Below are positions 37,073-47,425 of a DNA stretch of 64,000 bases, piece after piece. A program made the position numbers and the translations under genes. The stretch covers positions 124,001 to 188,000 of the forward strand of contig BPHC01000004.1 of assembly GCA_026003355.1 (NCBI GenBank). The letters are read 5' to 3'. The notes beneath the pieces were generated by a model. That model made no database searches, was not told where the DNA came from, and was given only the letters and a program-made list of their open reading frames with translations. Numbering within the stretch: position 1 is the stretch's first letter; every line of letters starts with the position of its first letter. Source of the stretch: Cyclobacteriaceae bacterium. GTDB lineage: Bacteria > Bacteroidota > Bacteroidia > Cytophagales > Cyclobacteriaceae.

Positions 37073-37215
37073 CTTCAGGAAACTGTCTGCTGATATTGGC
37101 GATGTTGAAAAACTCAGGGAAATCGGAATACGCACCTTTGCCGAAACGTTTTCTTCGCAAAACAATATCACGATGAAGCTTAATCTGAGCGTTAACCAGG
37201 TATTGTGTTCAACTG
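37073..37215 (+). pseudogene. relic of a GNAT acetyltransferase N-terminus
   Basis: In one frame this stretch reads FRKLSADIGDVEKLREIG followed by IRTFAETFSSQNN and MKLNLSVNQV. This looks like the first 45-50 residues of a GNAT N-acetyltransferase (the ADxxxLxxIxxxTFxETF pattern). There is no start codon in a usable place, and the frame then runs into the sod terminator and sod gene, with no acetyl-CoA-binding part. It is best read as a truncated gene remnant. Confidence 0.55.
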
Positions 37216-37221
37216 CATCTG

Positions 37222-37255
37222 TAAAAATAAAAAAGCAACACCTAACCGGTGTTGC
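37222..37255 (-). terminator. rho-independent terminator after superoxide dismutase
   Basis: The minus strand has GCAACACC, a 5-base loop and GGTGTTGC (37235-37255), followed by TTTTTTATTTTT. It lies 24 bases beyond the sod stop codon. Confidence 0.85.
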
Positions 37256-37278
37256 CTTTAACTGGTGCTTAAAAGTTT

Positions 37279-37887
37279 TTATTGGGTTTGCGCAAACCGC
37301 TTCGCCACTTCATTCCAGTTCACCACATTCCACCAGGCAGCAATGTAGTCAGGGCGGCGGTTCTGATAGTGCAGATAATAGGCGTGTTCCCACACATCAA
37401 GCCCGAGAATAGGCGTTCCTTTTACTTCGGCAACATCCATTAACGGGTTGTCCTGATTAGGGGTAGAAGTAATCTGCAGCTTTTTTCCTGCATCTACGAT
37501 AAGCCAGGCCCATCCGGAACCGAATCTGCCGGCCGCAGCGGCCGAAAATTTATTTTTAAATTCATCGAAACTTCCAAAAGCGGCATTAATGGCATCGGCC
37601 AGCGCACCGGCAGGCGTACCTCCTGCATTGGGCCCCATAATGGTCCAGAACAGGCTGTGGTTGTAATGCCCGCCACCATTGTTTCGAACGGCCACCGGGT
37701 ATTTTGAAATGTTTTTGCAGATTTCTTCGATGGTAAGTTTTTCTGCATCCGTGCCGGCAATGGCGTTGTTCAGGTTGGTTACATAGGCGTTGTGATGCTT
37801 GCCATGGTGTATTTCCATAGTGCGGGCATCAATATGGGGTTCCAGTGCATTGAACGGATACGGTAAATTGGGCAAAGTAAAAGGCAT
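37279..37887 (-). CDS. sod: superoxide dismutase, Fe/Mn family
   Basis: This 202-residue cytoplasmic enzyme dismutates superoxide. Metal ligands are visible in [23 protein letters not shown] and [20 protein letters not shown]. The second-sphere glutamine is in STPNQDNPL, the pattern of manganese enzymes, rather than the alanine/His arrangement of iron enzymes; metal use can still be cambialistic. It starts at ATG ([18 protein letters not shown]) and has its own terminator and a candidate promoter, so it is probably a single-gene unit. Confidence 0.96.
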   Translation of the reverse strand: MPFTLPNLPYPFNALEPHIDARTMEIHHGKHHNAYVTNLNNAIAGTDAEKLTIEEICKNISKYPVAVRNNGGGHYNHSLFWTIMGPNAGGTPAGALADAINAAFGSFDEFKNKFSAAAAGRFGSGWAWLIVDAGKKLQITSTPNQDNPLMDVAEVKGTPILGLDVWEHAYYLHYQNRRPDYIAAWWNVVNWNEVAKRFAQTQ

Positions 37888-37925
37888 AGCTAAACAGGGT
37901 TTATAGGTTTAACACAATAAGCTCT

Positions 37926-37933
37926 CAAATATA
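37926..37933 (-). promoter_or_regulatory. candidate -7 box of sod
   Basis: The minus strand reads TATATTTG, an exact match to TAnnTTTG, 38 bases upstream of the sod ATG. A TTTG lies only 13 bases further upstream, too close for a standard -33 element. Confidence 0.4.
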
Positions 37934-37993
37934 CACTTCTATTCAACAAATGCTGCGAAATAAAGTTCAACACAGCACCTGCAGCCACAAAAA

Positions 37994-38443
37994 TTATTTT
38001 TCTCTTATGGTTTTAAAAAATTGGTCTATCAGTTGTTTGCATTGTTCTCCGGCAAGTCCTTCGGTTACCCTGGTGCGCGGATGCAGAATATTGTTTTTAA
38101 TGAGCCGATAACCGCGCTGGGGGTCGGACGCGCCAAACACCAGCCGTTGCAGTTGCACCCAGGCCAGTGCGCCTGCGCACATCACGCACGGTTCAAGGGT
38201 AACATACAGGGTGCACTCGCTCAGGTATTTGGAGCCCAGGTAATTGGCCGCTGCCGTAACAGCCAGCATTTCGGCATGGGCGGTGGCATCGGTTAACTTT
38301 TCTGTTTGATTGTGCGCCCGCGCTACAATGCGGTTGCCGCAAACCACTACGGCACCCACGGGAACCTCGCCTGCCTCAAGCGCCTTGCGGGCTTCGCTAA
38401 GCGCCTGATGCATAAACCATTCATCCGAAAATAAATTTTCCAC
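37994..38443 (-). CDS. tadA: tRNA adenosine(34) deaminase
   Basis: TadA makes inosine at the wobble base of tRNA-Arg(ACG). The 149-residue protein has the zinc and catalytic motifs THAEMLAV-like (ATAHAEMLAV) and TLEPCVMCAGALAWVQ. The start is a GTG (MENLFSDEWFMHQAL) that directly follows the stop of the upstream gene at 38444; an ATG ten codons in would remove the usual FMxxAL-preceding part. Confidence 0.95.
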   Translation of the reverse strand: MENLFSDEWFMHQALSEARKALEAGEVPVGAVVVCGNRIVARAHNQTEKLTDATAHAEMLAVTAAANYLGSKYLSECTLYVTLEPCVMCAGALAWVQLQRLVFGASDPQRGYRLIKNNILHPRTRVTEGLAGEQCKQLIDQFFKTIREK

Positions 38444-38992
38444 TTACTTTATTTTAATGCTGTTCATTATTGCATGTGCCGTAGGTTGCCATTCCCCGCG
38501 CAGCCTTCGGGGGCAGTGAAATGAGAAAACAAGTGTGCGTCCGGGCTCAACCAGGTATTGTATATAGGTGTATTTCAGTACCGGCTCGCGCAGGCTCAGG
38601 TCGCGCACATCGCCCTTTACCCGCGACTCAAACTCAAAGTAAATAAACGAACGGCCGTTGATTTCATGAATACCCTCATCAATCATATCCACTCCATCAA
38701 ACAGATTGTATATCCCTGCTCTGAAAAACTTACCGGCCAGTTCCAGGTTGGTATCGGGCCACCGGGTAGCCGAAAGGTTAACACTGAAATCCACTTCGCG
38801 TTCTTCGTTGGTAAACGCAGCAAGCGGCTGCCGCACCGACGGGTAACGCTGCGTAAGGTCCAGTTCGTCCATGGGCCGGAAGTTGTGCGGCAGTCTCACC
38901 GTAATCTCATCGGTAATTTTGGTTTTTACCAGCCTGGGTCCGTTAAAGGCAAACAACACCAGGCAAACAGCAAGCGGCATAAGGAGTTTCAT
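38444..38992 (-). CDS. secreted protein of unknown function
   Basis: From the ATG at 38992 this is a 182-residue protein with a signal peptide ([18 protein letters not shown]). The mature part begins with [20 protein letters not shown] and ends with [14 protein letters not shown]...NSIKIK, a beta-rich layout that recalls PsbP/DcrB-like single-domain proteins, but I cannot assign it. An upstream extension of the frame to 39073 would overlap the divergent aspS start. The stop is immediately adjacent to the tadA GTG, so the two are likely co-transcribed. Confidence 0.7.
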   Translation of the reverse strand: MKLLMPLAVCLVLFAFNGPRLVKTKITDEITVRLPHNFRPMDELDLTQRYPSVRQPLAAFTNEEREVDFSVNLSATRWPDTNLELAGKFFRAGIYNLFDGVDMIDEGIHEINGRSFIYFEFESRVKGDVRDLSLREPVLKYTYIQYLVEPGRTLVFSFHCPRRLRGEWQPTAHAIMNSIKIK

Positions 38993-39071
38993 AATATTTT
39001 GCCTGATGAACGATAAACTCATAGTATTATTAACTTCGCGCCTTAAAATTTCCACAAAAGTACAAAACACC

Positions 39072-40841
39072 ATGCTACGTACCCATACCTGCGGAGAACT
39101 GCGCCTTTCGCACGTAAACCAAACCGTAACCCTTGCCGGCTGGGTTCAGCGCCTGCGCGACAAAGGAGGTATCATGTGGATTGACCTCCGCGACCGCTAT
39201 GGCATTACCCAACTGGTGCTGGAAGAAGGGGTAACCCATCCGTCATTAATAGAAAAGGCCCGAAACCTGGGGCGCGAATTTGTTATACAGGCAACCGGCA
39301 CGGTTAAGGAGCGACTCGCCAAAAACGATAAGCTGCCAACGGGCGAAGTGGAGGTACGCCTTACCGGTTTGGAACAACTCAACCCCTCTAAAGTACCGCC
39401 CTTTACCATTGAAGATGAATCGGATGGCGGGGAAGAGTTGCGCATGAAATACCGGTACCTGGATTTGCGCAGAAATCCGCTGCGGCAAAACCTTGAATTG
39501 CGCCACCAGATGGCCCGCCAGACGCGTGCCTACCTGGACAGCCTGCATTTTATTGAGGTAGAAACCCCCGTGCTCATAAAATCAACCCCTGAGGGGGCCC
39601 GCGATTTTGTAGTGCCTTCGCGCCTGCATCCGGGCGAGTTCTACGCCCTGCCCCAGTCGCCCCAAACCTTCAAGCAACTGCTCATGGTTTCGGGTTTTGA
39701 CCGATACTACCAGATTGTAAAGTGCTTCCGCGATGAGGATTTCAGAGCCGACCGCCAGCCGGAGTTTACACAGATAGACTGCGAAATGAGTTTTGTTACC
39801 CAGGAAGATATTTTGAATACGTTTGAAGGGCTGATACGCCACTTGTTCAAAACGGTTAAAGGCATTGAATTGCCACCCGTGCCCCGCATGTCGTACGAAG
39901 ATGCCCTGCGGCAGTACGGTTCGGATAAGCCGGATATTCGCTTTGAAATGAAGTTTACCGAGCTGAAAAACCTTGAGGAAAAATCAGACCTTACCTCCGG
40001 TAAAAACTTTGGCGTGTTCGATGGTGCCGAACTGGTGGCAGGAATATGCGCCCCAGGCTGTGCCAATTACTCCCGCAAGCAACTGGATGAGCTCACTGAA
40101 TTTGTGAAGCGCCCTCAGGTTGGCGCCAAAGGGTTGGTGTATGTGCAGTACAAAAGCGATGGCACGTTCAAATCTTCGGTTGATAAATTTTACACCGCTG
40201 ACGAGTTAAGGCAATGGGCTGAACGTTTTGGTGCCCAACCCGGTGATCTGATGTTGATACTGGCAGGCGAAAAGCAATCTACCCGAAAACAGTTAAGCGA
40301 GCTGCGCCTGCTCATGGGCGAACAACTCGGCCTGCGCAAAAAAGATGCATTTGCAGCCCTATGGGTACTCGATTTTCCCCTGCTGGAGTGGAACGAAGAA
40401 ACCCAACGCTACCACGCCATGCACCATCCGTTTACTTCACCAAAAGCCGAAGACCTGCACCTGCTGGAAACCAACCCCGCAAAAGTGCGCGCCAATGCGT
40501 ATGACATGGTGCTGAACGGAACCGAAATTGGTGGCGGCTCGGTGCGTATTCACGACCGCTCCACCCAACAACGCATGTTTAATGTGCTGGGCTTTACGAA
40601 TGAAGAAGCCAGAAAACAGTTTGGCTTTTTGATGGAAGCGTTTGAATACGGAGCACCGCCACATGGAGGCATCGCCTTTGGGTTCGACCGTCTGTGCGCG
40701 TTGTTTGGTGGCTCCGATTCAATACGCGATGTCATAGCCTTCCCGAAAAATAATGCCGGCAGGGATATGATGATCGATACCCCCTCGCCCATTTCGGATG
40801 AGCAGCTCCAGGAACTGCACATCCGCATAGCCCATCACTAA
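39072..40841 (+). CDS. aspS: aspartyl-tRNA synthetase
   Basis: The ATG at 39072 begins [19 protein letters not shown], the bacterial-type AspRS start with an anticodon-binding OB domain. The 589-residue class II enzyme then shows motif 2 ([23 protein letters not shown], in part [11 protein letters not shown]), the bacterial GAD insertion domain (about residues 290-420), and motif 3 ([15 protein letters not shown]). It charges tRNA-Asp (and perhaps tRNA-Asn). It is divergent from the secreted-protein gene, with 79 bases between. Confidence 0.97.
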   Translation: MLRTHTCGELRLSHVNQTVTLAGWVQRLRDKGGIMWIDLRDRYGITQLVLEEGVTHPSLIEKARNLGREFVIQATGTVKERLAKNDKLPTGEVEVRLTGLEQLNPSKVPPFTIEDESDGGEELRMKYRYLDLRRNPLRQNLELRHQMARQTRAYLDSLHFIEVETPVLIKSTPEGARDFVVPSRLHPGEFYALPQSPQTFKQLLMVSGFDRYYQIVKCFRDEDFRADRQPEFTQIDCEMSFVTQEDILNTFEGLIRHLFKTVKGIELPPVPRMSYEDALRQYGSDKPDIRFEMKFTELKNLEEKSDLTSGKNFGVFDGAELVAGICAPGCANYSRKQLDELTEFVKRPQVGAKGLVYVQYKSDGTFKSSVDKFYTADELRQWAERFGAQPGDLMLILAGEKQSTRKQLSELRLLMGEQLGLRKKDAFAALWVLDFPLLEWNEETQRYHAMHHPFTSPKAEDLHLLETNPAKVRANAYDMVLNGTEIGGGSVRIHDRSTQQRMFNVLGFTNEEARKQFGFLMEAFEYGAPPHGGIAFGFDRLCALFGGSDSIRDVIAFPKNNAGRDMMIDTPSPISDEQLQELHIRIAHH

Positions 40842-40878
40842 ACTGTATGATGGCCAGACTGTTTCACTAATTTATACT

Positions 40879-42855
40879 TCATATAACTGGAATACCCAAG
40901 CTGGACAGGTATTTAAAGGTAGGGTCGTAGAACTCGGCTTTTCGGGTGTGATCTTTAGGATCTCCTTCCGGAATAACTATAACCATTCCTTGCCTTGCTC
41001 TGGTCAATAGTATTCTATAAGCGTTTATCAGGTATCTTTTTCTATCCTCTTTATGAATGTTTTGCCATTTATTTCCCACAAATGAAAAAGTTTTCCATCC
41101 CTCAGCTGAATACCTTAAGTCTCCATCCCAGGTTACACAGGTCCAATCTAATTCAAGGCCCTGTACATGAAATTCGGTAGCCACATCTTCTAAATAAAAT
41201 GACGATCTTACATCATCCTTATCATTTAAAAACCAATGAACCGGATTCATTGGAGATTTCACATCTATTGCAAAAGGTTTTAATCTTTGGGCTTGTGAGG
41301 ATACAACAATTCCATACCTTTCGCTTCCTCTCGCTTTTTTCTTGAGCCATTCTTTAGCTTTTTGTATATATCTTGTTAGTACAATTGGATATTTATCATG
41401 TAATTTTAAATATGTTTTAATTGCCTCTTCCTTTTTTAAGTCTAATAAATACTTTATGAAAAGAGATAGATTCTCCGCTCTGAAAGAACGCATTGAAACG
41501 CCAAGGTGCAAATCAGGATCAAAGGTCACTTTAGTAACTTTAAATAATTCAGAAATTACATTTGAAGCTTCATATTCCGAGTCTGTCAAATTCGGAGAAA
41601 TAAATACTTCCCAATTAGAAAACCTATTTTTAATCGCATTTAACCATTCTGCAATACCAGCTTCGCCTGTATTAATTTCCTGCCCACCACCTACCAGACA
41701 AATTATTACTGCCCAATCTTTATGACGATCGAGACAAGAAATTAGAAATTCAGGTTCAGAGTAATCGAAATTGTGATATCCTTTTTTTTGTTTCATAAAC
41801 TTTTGCGTCTGCTCTTTATTCCAGGCGCGTTGGGCTTCATCAAATATGGCCACATGATCATAAGGAGGAGATGGATCAACAAGATAAGCATCGCGATAAT
41901 GGTGAATGTTCTGTATAAAGGCCTTTACACTTGCCTTTGCTTTACCTTTAGTTGTTTTTTTACCTTTTTGCTTTTCATTTCTAATTTTATCTCTTGCCAA
42001 AGCCTCTTGAAGTATAGCTACCAAGGGACCATTACCCGATAAGTAAACACTTTCTTTTCCATTTGCCTCATCTAAATGAGAAGTAGCTACTTTTAACCCA
42101 ACTAAAGTTTTGCCAGCTCCCGGCACACCAGTGACAAAACATATTACTTTTCTTTTATCAATGCTTGCTTTTTTTATTATTTGTGAAATTGTCGAAGTGG
42201 TTTTGGTAAGATTCTTTGCTTCAGCATCACTTCTTGTTATTTCATCTACAGTGTGATTATTATATAATGAAAGTGCTGCTTGAATTATAGTTGGAGTGGG
42301 ATAGTAACGTCCACGCGAATATTCATCGGGATTTAATTTTTCAAGCCCCCTAAAAGATTCAACTACTCGAGCAATTGCCAGTTGCAAGCCTTCCTTATTT
42401 ACTTTTATTGGCAGCAATAAATTATCATTATGTGTTGTAGTTGCTATTTCTATAAAAGATTCTTTAGCTTCTGTTGCAACAAGGATGGGAACCAATAAGG
42501 CTTTATGACTTGGCTCATGGAAGTTTTTCAAATCCAAGGCATAATCCCATACCTGTTCAACATCATACCGAAAGAATTTATGTTCCCCGACTTTAAATTC
42601 TATCACGAATACCACTCCTTCCACAATAACCAATACATCTACTCTTTTTCCCATTCGAGGTATTGAAAATTCAAAAAATATCGAGCCCTGAAAATCTATA
42701 AGTGATTTCTTCAATATAGGAATTTGCACTTCCCATGATTTATTCTGATTTACCGAGGAATCAAATTGATTGCAAAGGGTGATCTCTCCAATTATCTCTT
42801 CAATGCTTTTTGAAAGGAAGTTATCAATTAAATCTTTATAATAATAATTAAGCAT
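40879..42855 (-). CDS. DUF2075 helicase with N-terminal PD-(D/E)XK-like nuclease domain
   Basis: The 658-residue protein has an N-terminal restriction-like core: Asp73 in RVDVLVIVEG, Glu86-x-Lys88 in VIEFKVGE, and a QxxxY helix (QVWDYA, 101-106). It is followed by a DUF2075/Schlafen-type helicase with Walker A GVPGAGKT (243-250), Walker B IFDEAQRAW (337-345) and a C-terminal LLTRARQGMVIVIPEG. Proteins of this type occur in defence islands. The gene is clearly richer in A and T than its neighbours and uses more AAA, ATT and TTT codons, suggesting recent transfer. It stands alone between aspS and a TPR lipoprotein gene. Confidence 0.88.
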   Translation of the reverse strand: MLNYYYKDLIDNFLSKSIEEIIGEITLCNQFDSSVNQNKSWEVQIPILKKSLIDFQGSIFFEFSIPRMGKRVDVLVIVEGVVFVIEFKVGEHKFFRYDVEQVWDYALDLKNFHEPSHKALLVPILVATEAKESFIEIATTTHNDNLLLPIKVNKEGLQLAIARVVESFRGLEKLNPDEYSRGRYYPTPTIIQAALSLYNNHTVDEITRSDAEAKNLTKTTSTISQIIKKASIDKRKVICFVTGVPGAGKTLVGLKVATSHLDEANGKESVYLSGNGPLVAILQEALARDKIRNEKQKGKKTTKGKAKASVKAFIQNIHHYRDAYLVDPSPPYDHVAIFDEAQRAWNKEQTQKFMKQKKGYHNFDYSEPEFLISCLDRHKDWAVIICLVGGGQEINTGEAGIAEWLNAIKNRFSNWEVFISPNLTDSEYEASNVISELFKVTKVTFDPDLHLGVSMRSFRAENLSLFIKYLLDLKKEEAIKTYLKLHDKYPIVLTRYIQKAKEWLKKKARGSERYGIVVSSQAQRLKPFAIDVKSPMNPVHWFLNDKDDVRSSFYLEDVATEFHVQGLELDWTCVTWDGDLRYSAEGWKTFSFVGNKWQNIHKEDRKRYLINAYRILLTRARQGMVIVIPEGDPKDHTRKAEFYDPTFKYLSSLGIPVI

Positions 42856-43055
42856 ACCAATTTCCTATATGACTAATTACGGATTAATTGAATATAACCG
42901 TTGTTTATACTTGCCCGACATTTTGTTTATCTTGTAAATTAACCGTACCCCTTGCAAATAAGCTCCTCAAAAAATCTAACCATAAAAATCAATCCGGGAG
43001 CGGATGTTCCTGAAGCAATGCAGCCCTTTCGGGCTTACGAAAGTTGATGGTCTGC

Positions 43056-44006
43056 TTAAAAATCTGTGTCACGGTTGCGGGTGCCCTGCTCAAGTCTTAA
43101 CAAATCCGCCTCGGCAGCAATAAAGCCAAAGGCGGCAAAGTGTTTTCCGTTTTTAACTTTTTTAAAAATGTCAACAGCCCGGGCCGTATCGCCCAGGCAC
43201 AGGTAGTAATTGCCTACGCCATATCCCTGGGTGGCCAGGGCCAGGTCGGCATGGTCTGAAGACTCATCCACCGTTAACAGTTCTTCGGGTTTAAGCTGGC
43301 CTTTGTACATCTTCAGCCGCTTGTAGTACGAGTCGTTCTCCACGATTTTCATGTCATCCCCAATCAGTTCCAGTACCCTGGCGGCCTCGCCTGGTTGGTT
43401 CATCCGGCAATAAGTCATATACAGCCAGTCGGCCGTAGCAACCAGTAAATCATCATTATCGGCCACATCCAGGCAACGGAGGTAGGCTTTTTCAGCGCTT
43501 TCATAGTCGCCCTTAAGATAGTGGGCCAATCCCAGATGATACCAGATGTTGAACTGTACGGTTGACAGCGGAATGTTAAGGCGGTTAGGTTGCCCGTCGG
43601 GCTCAATTTCCAGCGGCTGTCGCATCAGCGAAGCGGCCATCTGCAAATCGGCAAGTGCTTTATCGAACTGCCTGAGGGTAATGTACCGGTGGCCGCGATG
43701 GCGCAGCAGCCGGTAAGAGTCGGGGTATTGCTGCAGGCCTTCTGTAAAGACCTTTACGGCCTCCTGGTACCTCGACAGGTAAGCCAGCCTCCTTCCGAGC
43801 CAAATGTAGTTGGCTTCGCTGGGATTGTCCTCAAAATCTTTTTGGGCAGCGGCCAGGGCGCTATCCAGCTTTTGCTGCAATTGCTCATCCGGTTCAGGAA
43901 CATAGTAAACCGTTCCGTCCAGGCCAACAACCGAAACCTCAGGTTTCTTCTTTTGAGGATTACAGGCCACCAGGGCCACCAGCACTGCATAAAAGTAAGG
44001 CTTCAT
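43056..44006 (-). CDS. TPR lipoprotein
   Basis: The 316-residue protein has a lipobox (FYAVLVALVACNPQKKK) and a series of tetratricopeptide repeats (for example EANYIWLGRRLAYLSRYQEAVKVF and IWYHLGLAHYLKGDYESAEKAYLRCL, parts given). It should be anchored in the periplasm or outer membrane. The specific role is unknown. It is 6 bases downstream of an amidohydrolase gene on the same strand, so it may serve that enzyme. Confidence 0.82.
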   Translation of the reverse strand: MKPYFYAVLVALVACNPQKKKPEVSVVGLDGTVYYVPEPDEQLQQKLDSALAAAQKDFEDNPSEANYIWLGRRLAYLSRYQEAVKVFTEGLQQYPDSYRLLRHRGHRYITLRQFDKALADLQMAASLMRQPLEIEPDGQPNRLNIPLSTVQFNIWYHLGLAHYLKGDYESAEKAYLRCLDVADNDDLLVATADWLYMTYCRMNQPGEAARVLELIGDDMKIVENDSYYKRLKMYKGQLKPEELLTVDESSDHADLALATQGYGVGNYYLCLGDTARAVDIFKKVKNGKHFAAFGFIAAEADLLRLEQGTRNRDTDF

Positions 44007-44012
44007 GGTTTA

Positions 44013-45293
44013 TCAGGGTAAATAAACAACTCCTTCTTTCATTACGAAGGTAATACGTTCCAGGGTGTTTATGTTTTTCAGGGGGTTTTCATCAGCCGCC
44101 ACAATATCGGCCAGCTTACCGGTTTCAATAGTGCCAATTTTATCGGCCATGTTCAGCACCTCAGCCGCCCGTGATGTTGCCGCTTTTATCGCATCCATGG
44201 GCGACATGCCGGCTTCAACCATATAGCCGAATTCTTTGGCATTCTGGCCATGCGGAAACACGCCGGCATCGGTACCAAAAGCAATTTTTACTCCCTTTTT
44301 GTAAGCCATAGCAAAGGTCTGCTGAATTTGCGGGCCAATGGCCAGGGCTTTGGGCACCACTAGGGGGTGGTAATAGCCGGACTCTTTGGCTTTTTCGGCT
44401 ACAAATTTGCCGGCCGAAATGGTGGGAATGTACCACGTACCTTTTTCTTTCATCAGGTCCATGATTTCTTCGGTCATCATGGTGCCGTGTTCAATGGTGG
44501 TGATACCGGCCAGCACGGCACGTTTCATACCCTCGGTACCGTGGGCATGTGCGGCCACGTGCATGCCGTAGTCGCGTGCCGTTTCCACAATGGCTTTTAG
44601 TTCTTCATGGGTAAACTGGGGTCCGGAACCGTCTTTTGCCAGACTCAATACACCGCCGGTGGCGGTAATTTTTATCAGGTCGGCCCCGTCTTTATAGCGC
44701 TGCCGCACAGCTTCCCGGGCTTCTTCAGGTGAGTTAATCACGCCATCGCGTGGTCCCGGGTCGCCCATCAGGTCTTCGCGGTAACCATTGGTGGGGTCGC
44801 CATGTCCCCCGGTAGTAGCTATGGTTTTACCGCTGGTAAAAATTCGGGGCCCCACCACCAACCCCTGATTTACGGCATTGCGCAACGATATGTTAACACC
44901 ACTGCCGCCCACATCGCGCACGGTGGTAAAACCGGCCAACAGGGTTTTACGGGCATATACGGTCGACCGAAAGGAAATGTCAGCTTTATTCAGTGTAAAG
45001 CGTTGCAACGCCTGTTCGCGGTTGGTTTCGCCTTCCAGATGAACATGAAGGTCAATAAAACCGGGCATAACGGTCTTCCGGCTAAGGTCTATGAGTTTAT
45101 CGCTGGCACCGGGCCGGGTAAAACCTTTGTCTATGCGAAGAATTTTGTTGCCCTCTACCACAATCGTTACCTGACTTGCCGGCTCATCTGCCCGACCGTC
45201 AATTAATAGTCCGCAATGAATTAACGTGCGCTGCGCAAACAGCAGGCCGGCGGCACACAGAAGGGCGCCTGTAAAAAGTACTTTCATATTCAT
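44013..45293 (-). CDS. secreted amidohydrolase (imidazolonepropionase/prolidase-like)
   Basis: A signal peptide ([19 protein letters not shown]) leads into an amidohydrolase with HxH in [13 protein letters not shown], a carboxylated-lysine candidate in [12 protein letters not shown], histidines in [11 protein letters not shown] and TTIEHGTMM, and the metal aspartate in [12 protein letters not shown]. The C-terminus has [17 protein letters not shown]. Related characterised enzymes hydrolyse Xaa-Pro-type dipeptides or organophosphates; the substrate here is not known. ATG codons at 45299, 45293 and 45287 are possible starts; I use 45293. It is a different subfamily from the amidohydrolase at 7977. 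Confidence 0.86.
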   Translation of the reverse strand: MNMKVLFTGALLCAAGLLFAQRTLIHCGLLIDGRADEPASQVTIVVEGNKILRIDKGFTRPGASDKLIDLSRKTVMPGFIDLHVHLEGETNREQALQRFTLNKADISFRSTVYARKTLLAGFTTVRDVGGSGVNISLRNAVNQGLVVGPRIFTSGKTIATTGGHGDPTNGYREDLMGDPGPRDGVINSPEEAREAVRQRYKDGADLIKITATGGVLSLAKDGSGPQFTHEELKAIVETARDYGMHVAAHAHGTEGMKRAVLAGITTIEHGTMMTEEIMDLMKEKGTWYIPTISAGKFVAEKAKESGYYHPLVVPKALAIGPQIQQTFAMAYKKGVKIAFGTDAGVFPHGQNAKEFGYMVEAGMSPMDAIKAATSRAAEVLNMADKIGTIETGKLADIVAADENPLKNINTLERITFVMKEGVVYLP

Positions 45294-45300
45294 AAGCATT

Positions 45301-45696
45301 TTATTTTTTAAAAAGATATTGTTCGGTAATCTGTTGCAGCGCTTCCATCTCCTTTTGTTGCATGGCTTCGCGAACATGGAGCATAAGGTCGAACAACACC
45401 GCCTTATCATAGCCTAACCGCGAGGCCACAGTAGCGCAGTAGCGTATTTCTTCCTGGTATAAGCGCTCGTCTATTTTCATTAACTGCACCAGGCTTACCA
45501 GGTATTGAAACTTTTGTTCGTTGTTAAGGTCTGGCAGATAAATGTTATCATGATGCTGGTCCAGCAACAGGGTGATTTCTTCCGATGGAATGCCGTTCGC
45601 CAGGCCAATAGTGGTAATATATTTGCGCTCCCGTTCGGCCACCTCTCCGTCAATGCGGGCCAGGTTAACGAGCAATTTAAGTTGCGCCAGGGCCAT
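45301..45696 (-). CDS. TerB-like alpha-helical protein
   Basis: This 131-residue all-helical protein has the TerB/DjlA-N pattern: [22 protein letters not shown] (part given) with the IDGxVxxxE metal-site motif, then LLLDQHHDN and [17 protein letters not shown], where the second IDERLYQEE completes the pair of acidic motifs. TerB domains occur in tellurite-resistance and stress proteins; no ter genes are nearby. It precedes the amidohydrolase by 7 bases or fewer and is divergent from the acyl carrier protein phosphodiesterase gene. Confidence 0.8.
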   Translation of the reverse strand: MALAQLKLLVNLARIDGEVAERERKYITTIGLANGIPSEEITLLLDQHHDNIYLPDLNNEQKFQYLVSLVQLMKIDERLYQEEIRYCATVASRLGYDKAVLFDLMLHVREAMQQKEMEALQQITEQYLFKK

Positions 45697-45801
45697 ATGG
45701 ATATATTTTGCGCTATAAGTTGCGCATTTGATACCCGATAATCAAAATCTTTTTTCTGAATCATACCAGCGGCCAGGGGCTTTTGTATTTTTATACCAAT
45801 C

Positions 45802-46401
45802 ATGAATTTTCTGGCACATTTATATCTGTCGGGCGGTCATCCGGGTATAATGGTAGGGAATTTTATTGGCGATTTTGTGAAGGGCAGAAACCTCTACAGC
45901 CGGTACGAAGCGGCCATTGCTGCCGGGGTGGAGTTGCATCGTGCCATTGACGAATTTACCGACCAGCACACGGCTGTTAAGGCCAGCAAGCAGCGCCTTC
46001 GGCCAGGGTACCGCCACTATGCCGGTGTGCTGGTAGATATTTTTTACGACCATTTTCTGGCACGGCAGTGGGATGAACACCATCCTCAGCTCCTCCCCGA
46101 CTTTGCCGAGCAGGTGTACCGGCTTATGGACCAGCACCACCCTGTTCTTCCCCCGAAGGTACAATATATGTTGCCGTATATGACCCGCGAAAACTGGCTG
46201 GCCAACTATGCACGCCTGGAAGGCATTGACCGCGCCCTTAAGGGTATGGCCCGGCGCACCCGCCATATTTCGCACATGGAGCTTGCCCTAACCGACCTCA
46301 AAGCTCATTACCACCAGTTCAATAACGAGTTCAACAACTTCTTCCCGGAAGTATCGGCCTTTGCGGCCCGTTGGCTGAGCCACAAAGGATTTCAGGTGTA
46401 G
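45802..46401 (+). CDS. acpH: acyl carrier protein phosphodiesterase (AcpH family)
   Basis: The 199-residue protein begins MNFLAHLYLSGGHPGIMVGNFIGDFVKG, the HD-like metal site of the AcpH/DUF479 family (histidine in LAHLYLS, aspartate in GNFIGDF), followed by GVELHRAIDEFTDQH and DIFYDHFLARQW. AcpH removes the phosphopantetheine group from acyl carrier protein. It is divergent from the TerB-like gene and convergent with the DUF2141 gene (12-base gap). Confidence 0.87.
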   Translation: MNFLAHLYLSGGHPGIMVGNFIGDFVKGRNLYSRYEAAIAAGVELHRAIDEFTDQHTAVKASKQRLRPGYRHYAGVLVDIFYDHFLARQWDEHHPQLLPDFAEQVYRLMDQHHPVLPPKVQYMLPYMTRENWLANYARLEGIDRALKGMARRTRHISHMELALTDLKAHYHQFNNEFNNFFPEVSAFAARWLSHKGFQV

Positions 46402-46412
46402 CGCTGGTTGCC

Positions 46413-46886
46413 TTAGCGATTCAGCTTTACGGACATGCGTAAAGGCTTGTTAAGTTTAAAACTGGCCGCATTAAAGTGGGGTGGACCGAAACGGCCCCTG
46501 GCGTTATTGGAAAAGCCCCAGGGCTCAGAAGGAATGCCCAACAGGCCGGTATCGAGTTTGCCGTTGTTGTTTACATCATGATACAGGCTAAAGGCATATT
46601 GGCCTTCCGGCAGGTTGTAAAAAACAATGTTCAGCGTTGGCCCCTCAACTTTCAGTTCCTGTACCCGGAAAGGCTCCTTCATAAACCGGTCGGCCGAATT
46701 AAACAGCGCTACCCGAAGGGTGCCACTTGCCGGTTCCAGTGGTCCCACCCGGATTTCAAGCGTACAACAGAACAGGTGCGGCCCTGCCGCTGCTGTAAAA
46801 ATGGCAACCAGTGCAACGGCTAATACCAGTAATGGCCTGCGTTTTTGTTGATTCAGGTGGTGTTTCTTATAACGCCTGTTGAGCAT
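46413..46886 (-). CDS. DUF2141 domain protein
   Basis: The 157-residue protein from the ATG at 46886 has a basic start and hydrophobic signal-anchor-like segment ([24 protein letters not shown]) and a DUF2141 domain: [48 protein letters not shown] (parts given) and [16 protein letters not shown]. The [13 protein letters not shown] motif is the hallmark. The domain is common on envelope proteins of Bacteroidota and its role is unknown. The frame is open to 46952, but that start would overlap the divergent Fe-S gene at 46937. Confidence 0.85.
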   Translation of the reverse strand: MLNRRYKKHHLNQQKRRPLLVLAVALVAIFTAAAGPHLFCCTLEIRVGPLEPASGTLRVALFNSADRFMKEPFRVQELKVEGPTLNIVFYNLPEGQYAFSLYHDVNNNGKLDTGLLGIPSEPWGFSNNARGRFGPPHFNAASFKLNKPLRMSVKLNR

Positions 46887-46936
46887 TCTCGGGGCAAATT
46901 CGTAACTTTCATCAACATCAACACTACCCGACCAGT

Positions 46937-47416
46937 ATGGCACAATATTCATTAACCGTAAACAATAAAACCTATCAGATTGAAGCCGATGCCCGTATGC
47001 CCCTGTTGTGGGTAATACGTGAAATCATTGGCCTTACCGGCACCAAGTACGGGTGCGGTATTGCCCAATGCGGCGCCTGCACGGTGCACCTGAACGGCAA
47101 CCCGGTGCGCTCCTGCTCCATACCCGTTTCCGCGGCCAACAATCAGAAAATCATTACCATTGAAGGACTTTCTGCCGACAACAGTCACCCGGTACAGCAG
47201 GCCTGGATTATGGAACAGGTACCCCAGTGCGGCTATTGCCAGTCGGGCCAGATACTGGCTGCGGCTCACCTGCTAAGCCGCAATCCCAATCCCACCGATG
47301 CCGACATTGACCGCGCCATGATGGGGCATATCTGCCGCTGCGGTACCTATCCGCGCATACGCAAAGCCATAAAAACCGCAGCGCGGCTCATGCAGCAAAA
47401 AGCATCAGTTAAATAA
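46937..47416 (+). CDS. (2Fe-2S) subunit of molybdenum hydroxylase, first copy (IorA-like)
   Basis: The 159-residue protein holds two [2Fe-2S] clusters: plant-ferredoxin type Cys40, Cys45, Cys48 and Cys60 ([16 protein letters not shown]), and the alpha-helical type Cys98, Cys101, Cys133 and Cys135 ([17 protein letters not shown]). It passes electrons from the molybdenum centre of the large subunit encoded 9 bases downstream. It has no signal peptide, so it would be carried out by the Tat signal of its partner. Closest known enzymes are isoquinoline 1-oxidoreductase and aldehyde dehydrogenases of this family. Confidence 0.94.
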   Translation: MAQYSLTVNNKTYQIEADARMPLLWVIREIIGLTGTKYGCGIAQCGACTVHLNGNPVRSCSIPVSAANNQKIITIEGLSADNSHPVQQAWIMEQVPQCGYCQSGQILAAAHLLSRNPNPTDADIDRAMMGHICRCGTYPRIRKAIKTAARLMQQKASVK

Positions 47417-47425
47417 CCTGCAGCC

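Noticed and set aside
40842-43055. Transposon or insertion sequence around the AT-rich nuclease-helicase gene.
   Set aside because: No transposase, terminal inverted repeats or target-site duplication could be seen at the edges.
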